A DNA stretch of 64,000 bases, taken from positions 62,001-126,000 of the forward strand of contig NZ_SRSO01000004.1 in assembly GCF_004791695.1 (NCBI RefSeq), given 5' to 3'. The notes under the pieces are model-generated. The model saw only the letters and a program-made list of their open reading frames with translations. It searched no databases and was not told the origin of the DNA. The position numbers and the translations under genes were made by a program. The stretch is from Flavivirga rizhaonensis. GTDB taxonomy: Bacteria > Bacteroidota > Bacteroidia > Flavobacteriales > Flavobacteriaceae. Shown piece by piece: positions 46,188-54,907 of the stretch; positions within the stretch are counted from its first letter, which is position 1; each line of letters opens with the position of its first letter.

Positions 46188-47582
46188 ATGAGTAAATCAT
46201 TATTTGACAAAGTGTGGGATTCGCATGTTGTAAGAAAGATTGAAGGCGGACCGGACGTCTTCTTTATAGATCGTCATTTTATACACGAAGTAACAAGTCC
46301 AGTAGCATTTTTAGGTTTAAAAAACAGAGGCTTAAGCGTTCTGTATCCTGAGCGTACCTTTGCTACGGCAGATCATAATACGCCAACTATTAATCAACAT
46401 TTACCTGTTGAAGACCCATTATCGGCAAATCAACTAAAAGCTTTAGAGGATAACTCTAACGAATATGGTATTAGCCATTGGGGACTTGGTCATAAAAAAA
46501 ATGGTATTGTACACGTAGTAGGGCCTGAGAACGGTATTACATTTCCTGGAGCTACCATAGTTTGTGGAGATTCGCATACATCAACACATGGCGCTTTTGG
46601 TGCTATTGCCTTTGGTATTGGTACATCTGAAGTTGAAATGGTATTATCTACACAATGTATCATGCAACCAAAACCTAAAAAAATGCGCATTAATGTAAAT
46701 GGGCCATTAGGAAAGGGTGTGACTCCAAAAGATGTAGCACTTTATATTATTTCAAAATTAACTACTTCTGGTGCTACAGGATACTTTGTAGAATATGCTG
46801 GTGATGTTTTTGAAAACATGACTATGGAAGGTCGTATGACTGTTTGTAACTTATCTATTGAGATGGGGGCTCGTGGCGGTATGATTGCACCGGATGAAAC
46901 CACTTTCGAATATTTAAAAGACAAACCACTATCTCCAAAAGGTGAGGCTTGGGATAAAGCAGTGGCTCATTGGAAAACCTTAAAAACTGAAGAGGGAGCA
47001 ACGTTTGATAAAGAATTAACGTTCTTGACCAGTGATATAGAGCCAATGATTACTTATGGTACAAATCCAGGTATGGGAATTGGTATTTCTAATAACATTC
47101 CTAATGCCGATGCTGTTGAAGGTGGTGTCGCTACTTACAAAAAATCTTTAGATTATATGGGCTATGAAGAAAACGATTCTATGCTTGGTAAAAAGATTGA
47201 TTATGTATTCTTAGGAAGCTGTACTAATGGTAGGATTGAAGATTTTAGAGCATTTGCTTCAATAGTTAAAGGAAAACAAAAAGCAGATCATGTTACGGCA
47301 TGGTTAGTTCCAGGTTCTCACGAAGTAGAAGGTAAAATTAAAGAAGAAGGCATTTTAGATATCATTACTGAAGCTGGATTTGTATTAAGACAACCTGGTT
47401 GTTCTGCTTGTTTAGCAATGAATGATGATAAAGTTCCTTCTGGAAAATATGCAGTAAGTACTTCTAATAGAAACTTTGAAGGGCGTCAAGGGCCTGGTTC
47501 CAGAACATTACTTGCTAGTCCGTTAGTGGCTGCAGCAGCAGCTGTTACAGGTGTAGTAACCGATCCAAGAGACTTATTATAA
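46188..47582 (+). CDS. leuC: 3-isopropylmalate dehydratase, large subunit
   Basis: The 464-residue aconitase-family protein has iron-sulfur ligands in [16 protein letters not shown] and [12 protein letters not shown] and the opening [12 protein letters not shown]. It has the substrate motifs [21 protein letters not shown] and [20 protein letters not shown]. It performs the second step of leucine synthesis with LeuD. The length is normal. Confidence 0.97.
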   Translation: MSKSLFDKVWDSHVVRKIEGGPDVFFIDRHFIHEVTSPVAFLGLKNRGLSVLYPERTFATADHNTPTINQHLPVEDPLSANQLKALEDNSNEYGISHWGLGHKKNGIVHVVGPENGITFPGATIVCGDSHTSTHGAFGAIAFGIGTSEVEMVLSTQCIMQPKPKKMRINVNGPLGKGVTPKDVALYIISKLTTSGATGYFVEYAGDVFENMTMEGRMTVCNLSIEMGARGGMIAPDETTFEYLKDKPLSPKGEAWDKAVAHWKTLKTEEGATFDKELTFLTSDIEPMITYGTNPGMGIGISNNIPNADAVEGGVATYKKSLDYMGYEENDSMLGKKIDYVFLGSCTNGRIEDFRAFASIVKGKQKADHVTAWLVPGSHEVEGKIKEEGILDIITEAGFVLRQPGCSACLAMNDDKVPSGKYAVSTSNRNFEGRQGPGSRTLLASPLVAAAAAVTGVVTDPRDLL

Positions 47583-47664
47583 TCCCAAAGACTTTTGAAG
47601 GATTTACATAAAATATAATTTAAAAATATTGCCAATGAATACTGGCAACTGAATACTAAAAAAC

Positions 47665-48261
47665 ATGGCTTACGATAAATTTAATATACTAACAAGCACA
47701 GCAGTTCCATTACCTTTAGAAAATGTTGATACCGATCAAATTATACCTGCTAGGTTCTTAAAAGCGACAGAGCGTAAAGGTTTTGGAGATAATTTATTTA
47801 GAGACTGGAGATATAATAGTGATAATACGCCAAAAGAAAACTTCGTACTTAATAACCCAATTTATAGTGGTAAGATTTTAGTAGGAGGAAAGAATTTTGG
47901 TTCTGGTTCTTCTAGAGAGCATGCAGCTTGGGCGGTTTATGATTATGGGTTTCGTTGTGTAGTATCTAGCTTTTTCGCTGATATATTCAAAAACAACTGT
48001 TTAAATATAGGCGTTTTACCTGTACAAGTAAGCGCTGAGTTTTCTGAGCAAATTTTTGATGCCATATATAAAGATGCTAATACAGAAATTGAAGTAAACT
48101 TACCTGAGCAAACGATTACTATAAAATCAACAGGGGCGCAAGAATCTTTTGATATTAATAGTTACAAAAAAGATAATATGCTTAATGGTTTTGATGATAT
48201 TGATTATTTACAAAACATAAAAGGTGATATAGAAACATTTGCAAATGGTTTGATGCTATAA
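47665..48261 (+). CDS. leuD: 3-isopropylmalate dehydratase, small subunit
   Basis: The 198-residue swivel-domain protein contains NVDTDQIIPARFLKATERKG, NPIYSGKILVGGKNFGSGSSREHA and FFADIFKNNCLNIGVLPVQV. It is the partner of LeuC. Its stop abuts the next start (48262), so translation is coupled. The 82-base leuC-leuD gap contains ATGAATACTGGCAACTGAAT, a repeat-like stretch. Confidence 0.97.
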   Translation: MAYDKFNILTSTAVPLPLENVDTDQIIPARFLKATERKGFGDNLFRDWRYNSDNTPKENFVLNNPIYSGKILVGGKNFGSGSSREHAAWAVYDYGFRCVVSSFFADIFKNNCLNIGVLPVQVSAEFSEQIFDAIYKDANTEIEVNLPEQTITIKSTGAQESFDINSYKKDNMLNGFDDIDYLQNIKGDIETFANGLML

Positions 48262-49788
48262 ATGGCAATGAAGAAAATAGAAATAATGGATACGACATTG
48301 CGCGATGGTGAACAAACCTCGAGCGTGTCGTTTTCTGCTTCAGAGAAACTAACCATTGCAAAGCTTTTATTAGAAGAGTTAAAAGTAGACCGTATAGAAA
48401 TAGCGTCTGCCAGAGTATCAGAAGGCGAACTTCAAGCTGTAAAGGATGTCACGAATTGGGCTAAGGAAAATGATTACTTACATACCGTTGAAGTACTCAC
48501 GTTTGTTGATAAAGGGGTCTCAATAGATTGGATGATTGAAGCTGGTGCCAAGGTTCAAAACTTACTCACTAAAGGTTCATTAAACCATTTAACTCACCAA
48601 CTTAAAAAAACACCTAATCAGCACTTTAAAGAAATTTTACGAGTAGCTTTATTAGCCAAGGAAAAAGGCATAGAAACAAATATTTATTTAGAAGATTGGA
48701 GCAATGGAATGCGTAATTCTAAAGATTATGTTTTTGAGTTTTTAGAATTTCTTTCAGCGCAACCTATAAAACGCATTATGTTACCAGATACTTTGGGAGT
48801 TATTACTCCTAAAGAATCTTACGATTTTGTAAAAGAAATCAAGGATAAATATCCAAATTTACATTTCGATTTTCATGCGCATAATGACTACGATTTAGGT
48901 GTAGCCAACGTTATGGAAGCTCTTAAAGCTGGTGCAGATGGACTTCACTTAACCATAAATGGAATGGGTGAACGTGCGGGTAACGCACCAATGTCAAGCA
49001 CTATTGCAGTTATCAATGATTTTATGCCTGAAATAAAAGTTGGTGTAAATGAAAAGGTTTTATATACCGTTAGTAAGTTGGTTGAAACATTTTCCGGGGT
49101 GATGATTCCTGCTAACAAACCTGTAGTTGGTGCTAATGTATTTACACAAACGGCAGGGATACACGCCGATGGAGATAATAAAAACAATTTATATTTCAGT
49201 GATTTATTACCAGAACGTTTTGGAAGAACTCGTAAATACGCATTGGGAAAATCATCTGGAAAGGCTAATATTCAGAAGAATTTACAGGAATTGGGGCTTC
49301 AGCTTAATGATGAAGATTTAAGAAAGGTAACCCAACGTATTATTGAATTAGGTGATAAAAAACAAGTGGTTACTAAAGAAGACTTACCATATATTATCTC
49401 TGATGTTTTAGATTATACATATGAAGAAAAGGTAAAAGTTAATTCTTATGTGCTAACACATTCAAAAGGCTTAAAACCTTCTACAACTGTTTCTATAACA
49501 ATAAACAACGAAACTTTTGAGGAAAATGCTTCAGGTGATGGACAATTTGATGCCTTTATGAATGCCATTAGAAATATCTTCAAGAAGAAAGACATGGTAT
49601 TGCCTGGATTAATAGATTATGCCGTAAGAATACCTCCTGGGAGTCATTCTGATGCTTTGTGTGAAACCATTATAACCTGGAAAAATAAGAGCCCTGAAAA
49701 AGAGTTTAAAACACGTGGTTTAGACTCAGACCAGACAGTGTCTGCTATCAAGGCGACCGAAAAAATGCTAAACATTATTATTAACTAA
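48262..49788 (+). CDS. 2-isopropylmalate/citramalate synthase family protein with regulatory domain
   Basis: The 508-residue protein is a DRE-TIM metallolyase: MDTTLRDGEQTSSVSFSASE at about 9-28, IMLPDTLGVITP, FHAHNDYDLGVANVMEA, and TAGIHADGDNKNNLYF. It has a C-terminal LeuA allosteric domain (AIRNIFKKKDMVLPGLIDYA, PPGSHSDALCETIITWKN). Placement inside leuCD-leuB supports leucine, or an isoleucine route through citramalate. A canonical LeuA may lie elsewhere, so I leave the symbol blank. The start could also be 6 bases later. Confidence 0.88.
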   Translation: MAMKKIEIMDTTLRDGEQTSSVSFSASEKLTIAKLLLEELKVDRIEIASARVSEGELQAVKDVTNWAKENDYLHTVEVLTFVDKGVSIDWMIEAGAKVQNLLTKGSLNHLTHQLKKTPNQHFKEILRVALLAKEKGIETNIYLEDWSNGMRNSKDYVFEFLEFLSAQPIKRIMLPDTLGVITPKESYDFVKEIKDKYPNLHFDFHAHNDYDLGVANVMEALKAGADGLHLTINGMGERAGNAPMSSTIAVINDFMPEIKVGVNEKVLYTVSKLVETFSGVMIPANKPVVGANVFTQTAGIHADGDNKNNLYFSDLLPERFGRTRKYALGKSSGKANIQKNLQELGLQLNDEDLRKVTQRIIELGDKKQVVTKEDLPYIISDVLDYTYEEKVKVNSYVLTHSKGLKPSTTVSITINNETFEENASGDGQFDAFMNAIRNIFKKKDMVLPGLIDYAVRIPPGSHSDALCETIITWKNKSPEKEFKTRGLDSDQTVSAIKATEKMLNIIIN

Positions 49789-49808
49789 GATTACAATAAA
49801 AAAAATAA

Positions 49809-50867
49809 ATGAAATTTAATATTGCGCTTTTAGCCGGAGACGGTATAGGACCAGAAGTAATAGATCAAGCTGTAAAGGTAAGTGATGCTGTTGCTAAAAA
49901 ATTTGGACACGAAATAACTTGGAAACCAGCATTAACTGGTGCTGCAGCCATTGATGCTGTTGGAGAGCCTTATCCAGATGCGACCCATGATGTTTGTGTG
50001 GCTTCAGATGCCGTTTTATTTGGTGCTATTGGTCATCCGCGTTTCGATAACGATCCGTCTGCAAAGGTACGTCCAGAGCAAGGCTTATTAAAAATGCGTA
50101 AAAAATTAGGCTTATTTGCCAATGTTAGGCCAACATTTACATTTCCATCATTAATAGATAAATCACCTCTGAAACAAGAGCGTATTGAAGGCACTGATTT
50201 AGTGTTTTTACGTGAATTGACTGGTGGTATCTACTTTGGAGAAAAGGGGAGAAGAGATGAAGGCGAAACAGCTTATGATAACTGTGTGTACACAAGAGAA
50301 GAAGTACAGCGATTGGCTAAAAAAGGATTTGAATTGGCTATGACTCGTTCTAAAAAATTATGTTGCGTAGATAAAGCAAATGTTTTAGAAACATCTCGTT
50401 TATGGAGGGAAACAGTTCAAGCCATGGAAAAAGAGTATCCAGAAGTAGAAGTTAGTTATGAATTTGTTGATGCTGTTGCGATGAGATTGGTACAATGGCC
50501 TAATAGCTATGATGTACTAATTACTGAAAACTTATTCGGAGATATTTTAACAGATGAAGCTTCTGTAATTTCAGGATCAATGGGATTGATGCCATCGGCT
50601 TCTATGGGAAGTGACATTGCTTTATTTGAGCCTATTCACGGATCGTATCCACAAGCTACAGGATTAAACATTGCAAATCCTTTAGCAACGGTATTATCTG
50701 CTGCTATGATGTTTGAAACAGCTTTTAACTTGCCCGAAGAAGGTGCTGCTATTAGAGACGTTGTAAACAAATCATTGGCAGAAGGTGTTGTAACTGAAGA
50801 TCTAGCTAACGGTGGAAAAGCTTACGGAACCAAAGAAGTAGGAGACTGGTTAGCTGCAAATATTTAG
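49809..50867 (+). CDS. leuB: 3-isopropylmalate dehydrogenase
   Basis: The 352-residue NAD-dependent decarboxylating dehydrogenase has [57 protein letters not shown] and the cofactor loop [20 protein letters not shown]. It performs the third leucine step. The gap to the synthase gene is 20 bases; a strong hairpin ends the operon at 50891-50928. Confidence 0.97.
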   Translation: MKFNIALLAGDGIGPEVIDQAVKVSDAVAKKFGHEITWKPALTGAAAIDAVGEPYPDATHDVCVASDAVLFGAIGHPRFDNDPSAKVRPEQGLLKMRKKLGLFANVRPTFTFPSLIDKSPLKQERIEGTDLVFLRELTGGIYFGEKGRRDEGETAYDNCVYTREEVQRLAKKGFELAMTRSKKLCCVDKANVLETSRLWRETVQAMEKEYPEVEVSYEFVDAVAMRLVQWPNSYDVLITENLFGDILTDEASVISGSMGLMPSASMGSDIALFEPIHGSYPQATGLNIANPLATVLSAAMMFETAFNLPEEGAAIRDVVNKSLAEGVVTEDLANGGKAYGTKEVGDWLAANI

Positions 50868-50890
50868 AAAATTACTACTCTAATATATAT

Positions 50891-50930
50891 TTAAAACGTG
50901 GACCCATTTAAAAGGGTTCACGTTTTTATT
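50891..50930 (+). terminator. Intrinsic terminator of the leu operon
   Basis: AAAACGTGgACCC pairs with GGGTtCACGTTTT (one G-T) around ATTTAAAA, followed by a T-rich run. It lies 24 bases after the leuB stop. Confidence 0.85.
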
Positions 50931-51248
50931 TTGTGACAAGTGTGAGCATTTTATTCACTAACATTCAATCCTTTAAAACTGGAGCCACTAGGTAATCAAA
51001 ATATTTCTAAATCAAAATTAAGGAAGCGATACACTCGTGTCAGTATAATAGTAAATACTTGAAGTCTTTTTTCAATAATTAATATTTAATAAGAATATTC
51101 TTAAAGTGTTTAAACCAGAAAAAAAGCATTTTTAGTTGTATAGGGTTAATTAAGAGGAGGTTTTGGGTAAAATAGAAGAACTAACAGCTTAGACTATTTA
51201 ATAGATTTACGTTGACATTTAAACGTAAACTATATAAAACTTCTAAAC
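50931..51248. other. Spacer between leu operon and T9SS protein, with an MscS gene relic
   Basis: About 320 bases without a complete gene. 51038-51079 is a fragment similar to the MscS gene further on (described as a pseudogene relic). Nothing else is supported; there is no clear -7 box for the T9SS gene. Confidence 0.5.
51038..51079 (-). pseudogene. Short relic of an MscS-family gene
   Basis: The stretch AGTATAATAGTAAATACTTG with TTTTTTCAATAA matches 53131-53172, inside the MscS gene, with about 5 mismatches in 40 bases. On the minus strand it reads IIEKRLQVFTIILT against VIEKGLQVFAIILT in the intact gene. Flanking codons contain a stop. It is a remnant of a second copy or of a rearrangement. 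Confidence 0.55.
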
Positions 51249-51965
51249 ATGATGAAAAAATTACTTAAAAATTCAATTGTAGCTTTAACTTTTTTAGCTG
51301 CTTTTTCTGGTTTCTCTCAAACTGTTTCTGATATAACTGTAACAGCTACTGGAACTATGGGAACAGTTGTTACTCCTAATGTAACTGCAGGACAGGTTAT
51401 TCAAATAGAATCAGGGAGTTCCTTTGATGTTGAATTCACCGTTTCTGTAAGTGCTTTCTTTATTGAAAGATCATTCTCAGTAGTTAAAGTGGGCGACCCT
51501 AAGAGTGGTGATAACTTTTTCAATGCCCAAAACCTCAGAGAAGATAATGGCACCACCACGACTAAAACTACTACACGAACCATTAATGTTCCGGCAAATG
51601 GTATGAATACTGCAACTGGCGAAACGGTTAACATTGGGAACAAGCATACCGTTGTATTAAACGGAAAGGCATATTCAGCTGCTCCTCCGTCAACAGATAA
51701 TGATTGGGGAACTAGTACTGACTTTGTAATAGAAATTGTTGCTCCAGGAACACTTTCTACAAATAGTGTTTCAAAGGAAAAAATTTCCTTATCAGTATCT
51801 AATGGAAGCTTAAATGTATCAAAACCTGCAGATTATACAATTTATAGCATTACAGGAGTACAAGTGCTTAGAGGAGAAGCTATAAAAACCATTGATATTT
51901 CGAAATTATCTAATGGAATTTACATTTACAAAACACAAGAAGGAACTGCTAAATTTGTAAAATAA
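51249..51965 (+). CDS. Secreted protein with a T9SS type A sorting domain
   Basis: The 238-residue protein has a signal peptide ending AFSGFSQ, a beta-sandwich-like mature part of about 140 residues (TVSVSAFFIERSFSVVK, GKAYSAAPPSTDNDWG), and a C-terminal type A sorting tail from about residue 165. The tail includes SVSNGSLNVSKPADYTIYSI, ISKLSNGIYIYKTQEG and the final TAKFVK. Such tails send proteins through type 9 secretion to the surface. The window also encodes PorX, the regulator of that system. The passenger's function is unknown. Confidence 0.85.
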   Translation: MMKKLLKNSIVALTFLAAFSGFSQTVSDITVTATGTMGTVVTPNVTAGQVIQIESGSSFDVEFTVSVSAFFIERSFSVVKVGDPKSGDNFFNAQNLREDNGTTTTKTTTRTINVPANGMNTATGETVNIGNKHTVVLNGKAYSAAPPSTDNDWGTSTDFVIEIVAPGTLSTNSVSKEKISLSVSNGSLNVSKPADYTIYSITGVQVLRGEAIKTIDISKLSNGIYIYKTQEGTAKFVK

Positions 51966-51997
51966 CGTCAGTTCGATTTAATTTTTTTATAAAAAAT

Positions 51998-52114
51998 AAT
52001 ATTAAATCAATGATTTTCAAGTGTTTGTCATTTTCAACAGAGCGAAGCATGAGCCTTTCGACTTCGCTCAAGATAAACTTTCGAGAAATCTCATAAAGAA
52101 GGGATTCCTCCTCG
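51998..52114 (+). repeat. Dispersed repeat R2, short copy
   Basis: Same orientation as 40298-40436, without the extra inner segment. It also lies downstream of a gene end. Confidence 0.8.
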
Positions 52115-52189
52115 TTCCTTTAGATTTGTATAATAGATAATATCTATAATGGTTATGATGTTGAAATAATTTAAAAGATTACAATATCT

Positions 52190-52229
52190 AAAAAGGGCTT
52201 GTTTAATAAAAAAACAAGCCCTTTTTTTG
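52190..52229. terminator. Bidirectional intrinsic terminator after the MscS gene
   Basis: AAAAAGGGCTTGTTT pairs with AAACAAGCCCTTTTTTT (15 bp) around AATAAAA, with a T run on the plus strand and T5 on the minus strand. Confidence 0.85.
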
Positions 52230-52239
52230 TACAAAAATT

Positions 52240-53523
52240 TTAAAGTTTTAATGTTGAAGGATATTCAAAAACTTCCAAATCAAAATAAGGTACAGCTGCC
52301 AAAACATGATCGAATATATCAGCCATGATATATTCATAATTTGCCCAACGCTTATCACTACTAAAAGCATAAATCTCAATGGGGATGCCTTGAGCACTAG
52401 GAGCTAACTGGCGTACCATAATAGTCATATCCTTGTTAATTGCAGAATGCTTCTCTACATAAGTCTGAACATACTTTCTAAAAACTCCCAAATTGGTAAG
52501 ATTTCTTCCATTTAACAGCTTCGTTTTATCAATATTATGTGTGTTGTTAAAGTTGTTAATATCTGCCTGACGTTGCTCTAAATAGGTGCTTATAAGCTGA
52601 ATACCACTAAGGGCATCCAATTGTTCTTTAGTAAGGTAATGTACACTGTCCATTTTAATTGATATAGACCGCTTAATACGTCTGCCACCAGAACTCATCA
52701 TGCCCCGCCAGTTCTTAAAAGAATCAGAAATTAGGGCGTAGGTTGGAATGGTTGTTATCGTTTTATCAAAATTCTGAACCTTGACAGTTGCTAAATTAAT
52801 TTCAACCACATCACCGTCTGCTCCATACTTTTCAAATGTAATCCAATCGCCAATGCGTACCATATCATTAATAGACACTTGGATACTTGCAACAAAACCT
52901 AAGATAGTATCTTTAAAGATGAGTATAATCACTGCTGATGCTGCACCAAGAGCTGTTAGGAATTTGACAAAAGGAGTATCGGTGATTATCGCAATTGCAG
53001 ACATAAAACCTGCAACCCACGCAAAAATCATAAAGACTTGAATATAACTATCAATAGGCTTATCTTTTAGACGAGGAAGCGTCTTAAAGTAATCCTTTAA
53101 AGTATTTAGAAAACTTCTTACAATCCATAGTGTTAGTATAATAGCAAATACCTGAAGACCTTTTTCAATAACACCATCAAAATTTAGGAAATCCCTAAAA
53201 ATTATAGGCGTGAATTCCATGGCAATAAGAAGCGGAATAATATGAGCGATATTACGAGGAACTTTATTAGCAACTAGTAAATCATCAAAATTTGTTTTTG
53301 ATACCGAAGCAAATTTATAAAAGGTTTTTACCAGAATCTTGCGAATCACAAAATCAATAATAAATACAACGATGATTAATATGAGGAGGAGCCCTAACAT
53401 ATTTAGGTATTCTGCTGTGTTTTCAGAAACGCCTAATTTGGTTAGATACTCATAGATTAAATGACGATAACTATCTCCAGGTAAAGCCTTATCAACGACC
53501 TCATTTTGGATTATTTCTTGCAT
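52240..53523 (-). CDS. MscS-family mechanosensitive channel (YbdG-like)
   Basis: The 427-residue membrane protein has several N-terminal helices (LLLILIIVVFIIDFVIRKI, LLIAMEFTPIIF, IILTLWIVRSFL, FAWVAGFMSAIAII), the MscS pore/beta region (GFVASIQVSINDMVRIGDWI; GADGDVVEINLATVKVQNFD) and a long cytoplasmic C-terminal domain. Length and sequence match the YbdG-like subgroup linked to osmotic protection. Its start overlaps the stop of the small membrane protein gene upstream by one base. Confidence 0.9.
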   Translation of the reverse strand: MQEIIQNEVVDKALPGDSYRHLIYEYLTKLGVSENTAEYLNMLGLLLILIIVVFIIDFVIRKILVKTFYKFASVSKTNFDDLLVANKVPRNIAHIIPLLIAMEFTPIIFRDFLNFDGVIEKGLQVFAIILTLWIVRSFLNTLKDYFKTLPRLKDKPIDSYIQVFMIFAWVAGFMSAIAIITDTPFVKFLTALGAASAVIILIFKDTILGFVASIQVSINDMVRIGDWITFEKYGADGDVVEINLATVKVQNFDKTITTIPTYALISDSFKNWRGMMSSGGRRIKRSISIKMDSVHYLTKEQLDALSGIQLISTYLEQRQADINNFNNTHNIDKTKLLNGRNLTNLGVFRKYVQTYVEKHSAINKDMTIMVRQLAPSAQGIPIEIYAFSSDKRWANYEYIMADIFDHVLAAVPYFDLEVFEYPSTLKL

Positions 53524-53813
53524 TAGTTAAGACGTTTTAAATATTTTCTATCGATATAAAAAGTTCCAAAAGGTATAATGGATGCTATAAGAACCGTAGT
53601 AAACTGTTTTGTATCCCAATTAAAATCTTTTTTTAGCATAAAAGCAAAAGCTATATAAGCGACAAATAATAAGCCATGAGGCATTCCTAATAGTTTCACA
53701 TATTGAGGATCATCCAAAAGGTATTTAATTGGTGTAGCTATAAATAATAGTAAAATATAGGAGATGCCTTCTAAAAAAGCGACCAATCTAAATATATTGA
53801 TAAATGATAACAT
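53523..53813 (-). CDS. DUF3817 small membrane protein
   Basis: The 96-residue protein has about three membrane helices (FRLVAFLEGISYILLLFI; MPHGLLFVAYIAFAFML; TVLIASIIPFGTFYID). The signature EGISYILLL ... LLGMPHGLLF ... FGTFYIDRKYLK fits DUF3817. The role is unknown. It is upstream of and overlapping the MscS gene, so the two are co-transcribed; a -7 box lies at 53831-53838. Confidence 0.88.
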   Translation of the reverse strand: MLSFINIFRLVAFLEGISYILLLFIATPIKYLLDDPQYVKLLGMPHGLLFVAYIAFAFMLKKDFNWDTKQFTTVLIASIIPFGTFYIDRKYLKRLN

Positions 53814-53830
53814 AGATATTTTTTAAAATA

Positions 53831-53838
53831 CAAAAATA
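53831..53838 (-). promoter_or_regulatory. -7 box TATTTTTG for the DUF3817-MscS pair
   Basis: Exact TAnnTTTG on the minus strand (CAAAAATA on plus), 18 bases before the ATG at 53813. Confidence 0.5.
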
Positions 53839-53875
53839 CAATGTGGAAGCTTAAGAGCCTAGATTTTAGCCCTTT

Positions 53876-54499
53876 TTATAGGACATTAAAAATAATAAGT
53901 CCATAAATGGCAAACCGCAATAAACGCAAAGAACCATAAAGGACTACGCTTTTAAATGGAAAGTGAATAACCCCGGCAGCCATACAAGACATGGAAAAGG
54001 GTAGTGGCAATAGAGCTCCAACAATGATAAGGAAACCTCCCCATTTTTTAGAGTTCTTAAGATGTTTTGCCATTTTAACCTCTAAATAGTTATGAACACT
54101 AGGGATTTCGGTAATAAAAACACCCAACCAGTAAGATATTAGACCTCCACAATAAGATAAAAAAGCCAAAAAGCCAAGATATATCCAAGGGTTTGGCATT
54201 TTTCCAGACCAGGCAATAAAAACCTCTGGAGGTATAACACCTAAAAGCGTTTCTGATACAAAGAAAAATGTGAGTACACCATATGCTGGAAGCGTTTCTG
54301 TAATACGCACCAAAGCATCATTGATATTAAAAAAGTGATTTAATACATAAATTCCTGTGACGAGTATAAAAATTACAGGCAAAGCTTTTTTGACAGCTTC
54401 CCAAACAAAACTATAAAACCCAGTATAACTATAATACTGATGTAGTAAGTGTATGCGTTTTTTATCAGTCTTAGATTTAGACTTCGTTTTAGGCTTCAT
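53876..54499 (-). CDS. DedA/VTT-like (SNARE-associated) membrane protein
   Basis: About 207 residues from MKPKTKSKSK. The open frame reaches a TTG at 54523, but a -7 box at 54526-54533 excludes that start; the ATG at 54508 remains possible. The basic N-terminus is followed by helices (ALPVIFILVTGIYVLNHFF, YGVLTFFFVSETLLGVIPPE, YLGFLAFLSYCGGLISYWLG, GFLIIVGALLPLPFSMSCM). The pattern of VIPPEVFIAWSG and LLPLPFS fits the YqaA/DedA superfamily. The role may be lipid handling or membrane homeostasis; unproven here. Confidence 0.75.
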   Translation of the reverse strand: MKPKTKSKSKTDKKRIHLLHQYYSYTGFYSFVWEAVKKALPVIFILVTGIYVLNHFFNINDALVRITETLPAYGVLTFFFVSETLLGVIPPEVFIAWSGKMPNPWIYLGFLAFLSYCGGLISYWLGVFITEIPSVHNYLEVKMAKHLKNSKKWGGFLIIVGALLPLPFSMSCMAAGVIHFPFKSVVLYGSLRLLRFAIYGLIIFNVL

Positions 54500-54525
54500 T
54501 ATTCTCATGTAAATTAAAGGCAAAA

Positions 54526-54533
54526 CAAATATA
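54526..54533 (-). promoter_or_regulatory. -7 box TATATTTG for the DedA-like gene
   Basis: Exact TAnnTTTG on the minus strand (CAAATATA on plus); it decides against the TTG start at 54523. Confidence 0.5.
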
Positions 54534-54540
54534 ATAGTAT

Positions 54541-54907
54541 CAGTCGTATAATAAAAGAAGAACTTATAAGTTTAGTGGAAATTTAACATAAACTGAGTAA
54601 TCGAAGTATGAGTTATTAAAAATTCTATTTTACATAATATTAATTATAATTCAAAATAAATTATAATAAGACATTATGTCAAATGTCTTTGGAAACGATT
54701 AACAACTTTAACTTAGTATTGATATAATGTAAAATTATTCACAATTTTAACATTTGATAAAACTGTGTTCATAATTGTATTGTATATCTCAACACGGAAC
54801 AATTATAGCACAAAATATATTTTATATATCAATTAGTTTGTTCAAGGTCAAATAGAAATCTAATCTTTCGTTCATTAGAAATTCTTCCATAATGATATAT
54901 AATAGTT
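54541..54907. other. AT-rich spacer without a gene
   Basis: About 370 bases between the divergent DedA-like promoter and the end of the DUF4403 gene. I see only short AT hairpins (for example AGACATT/AATGTCT near 54669) and no repeat shared with other parts of the window. Confidence 0.6.
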
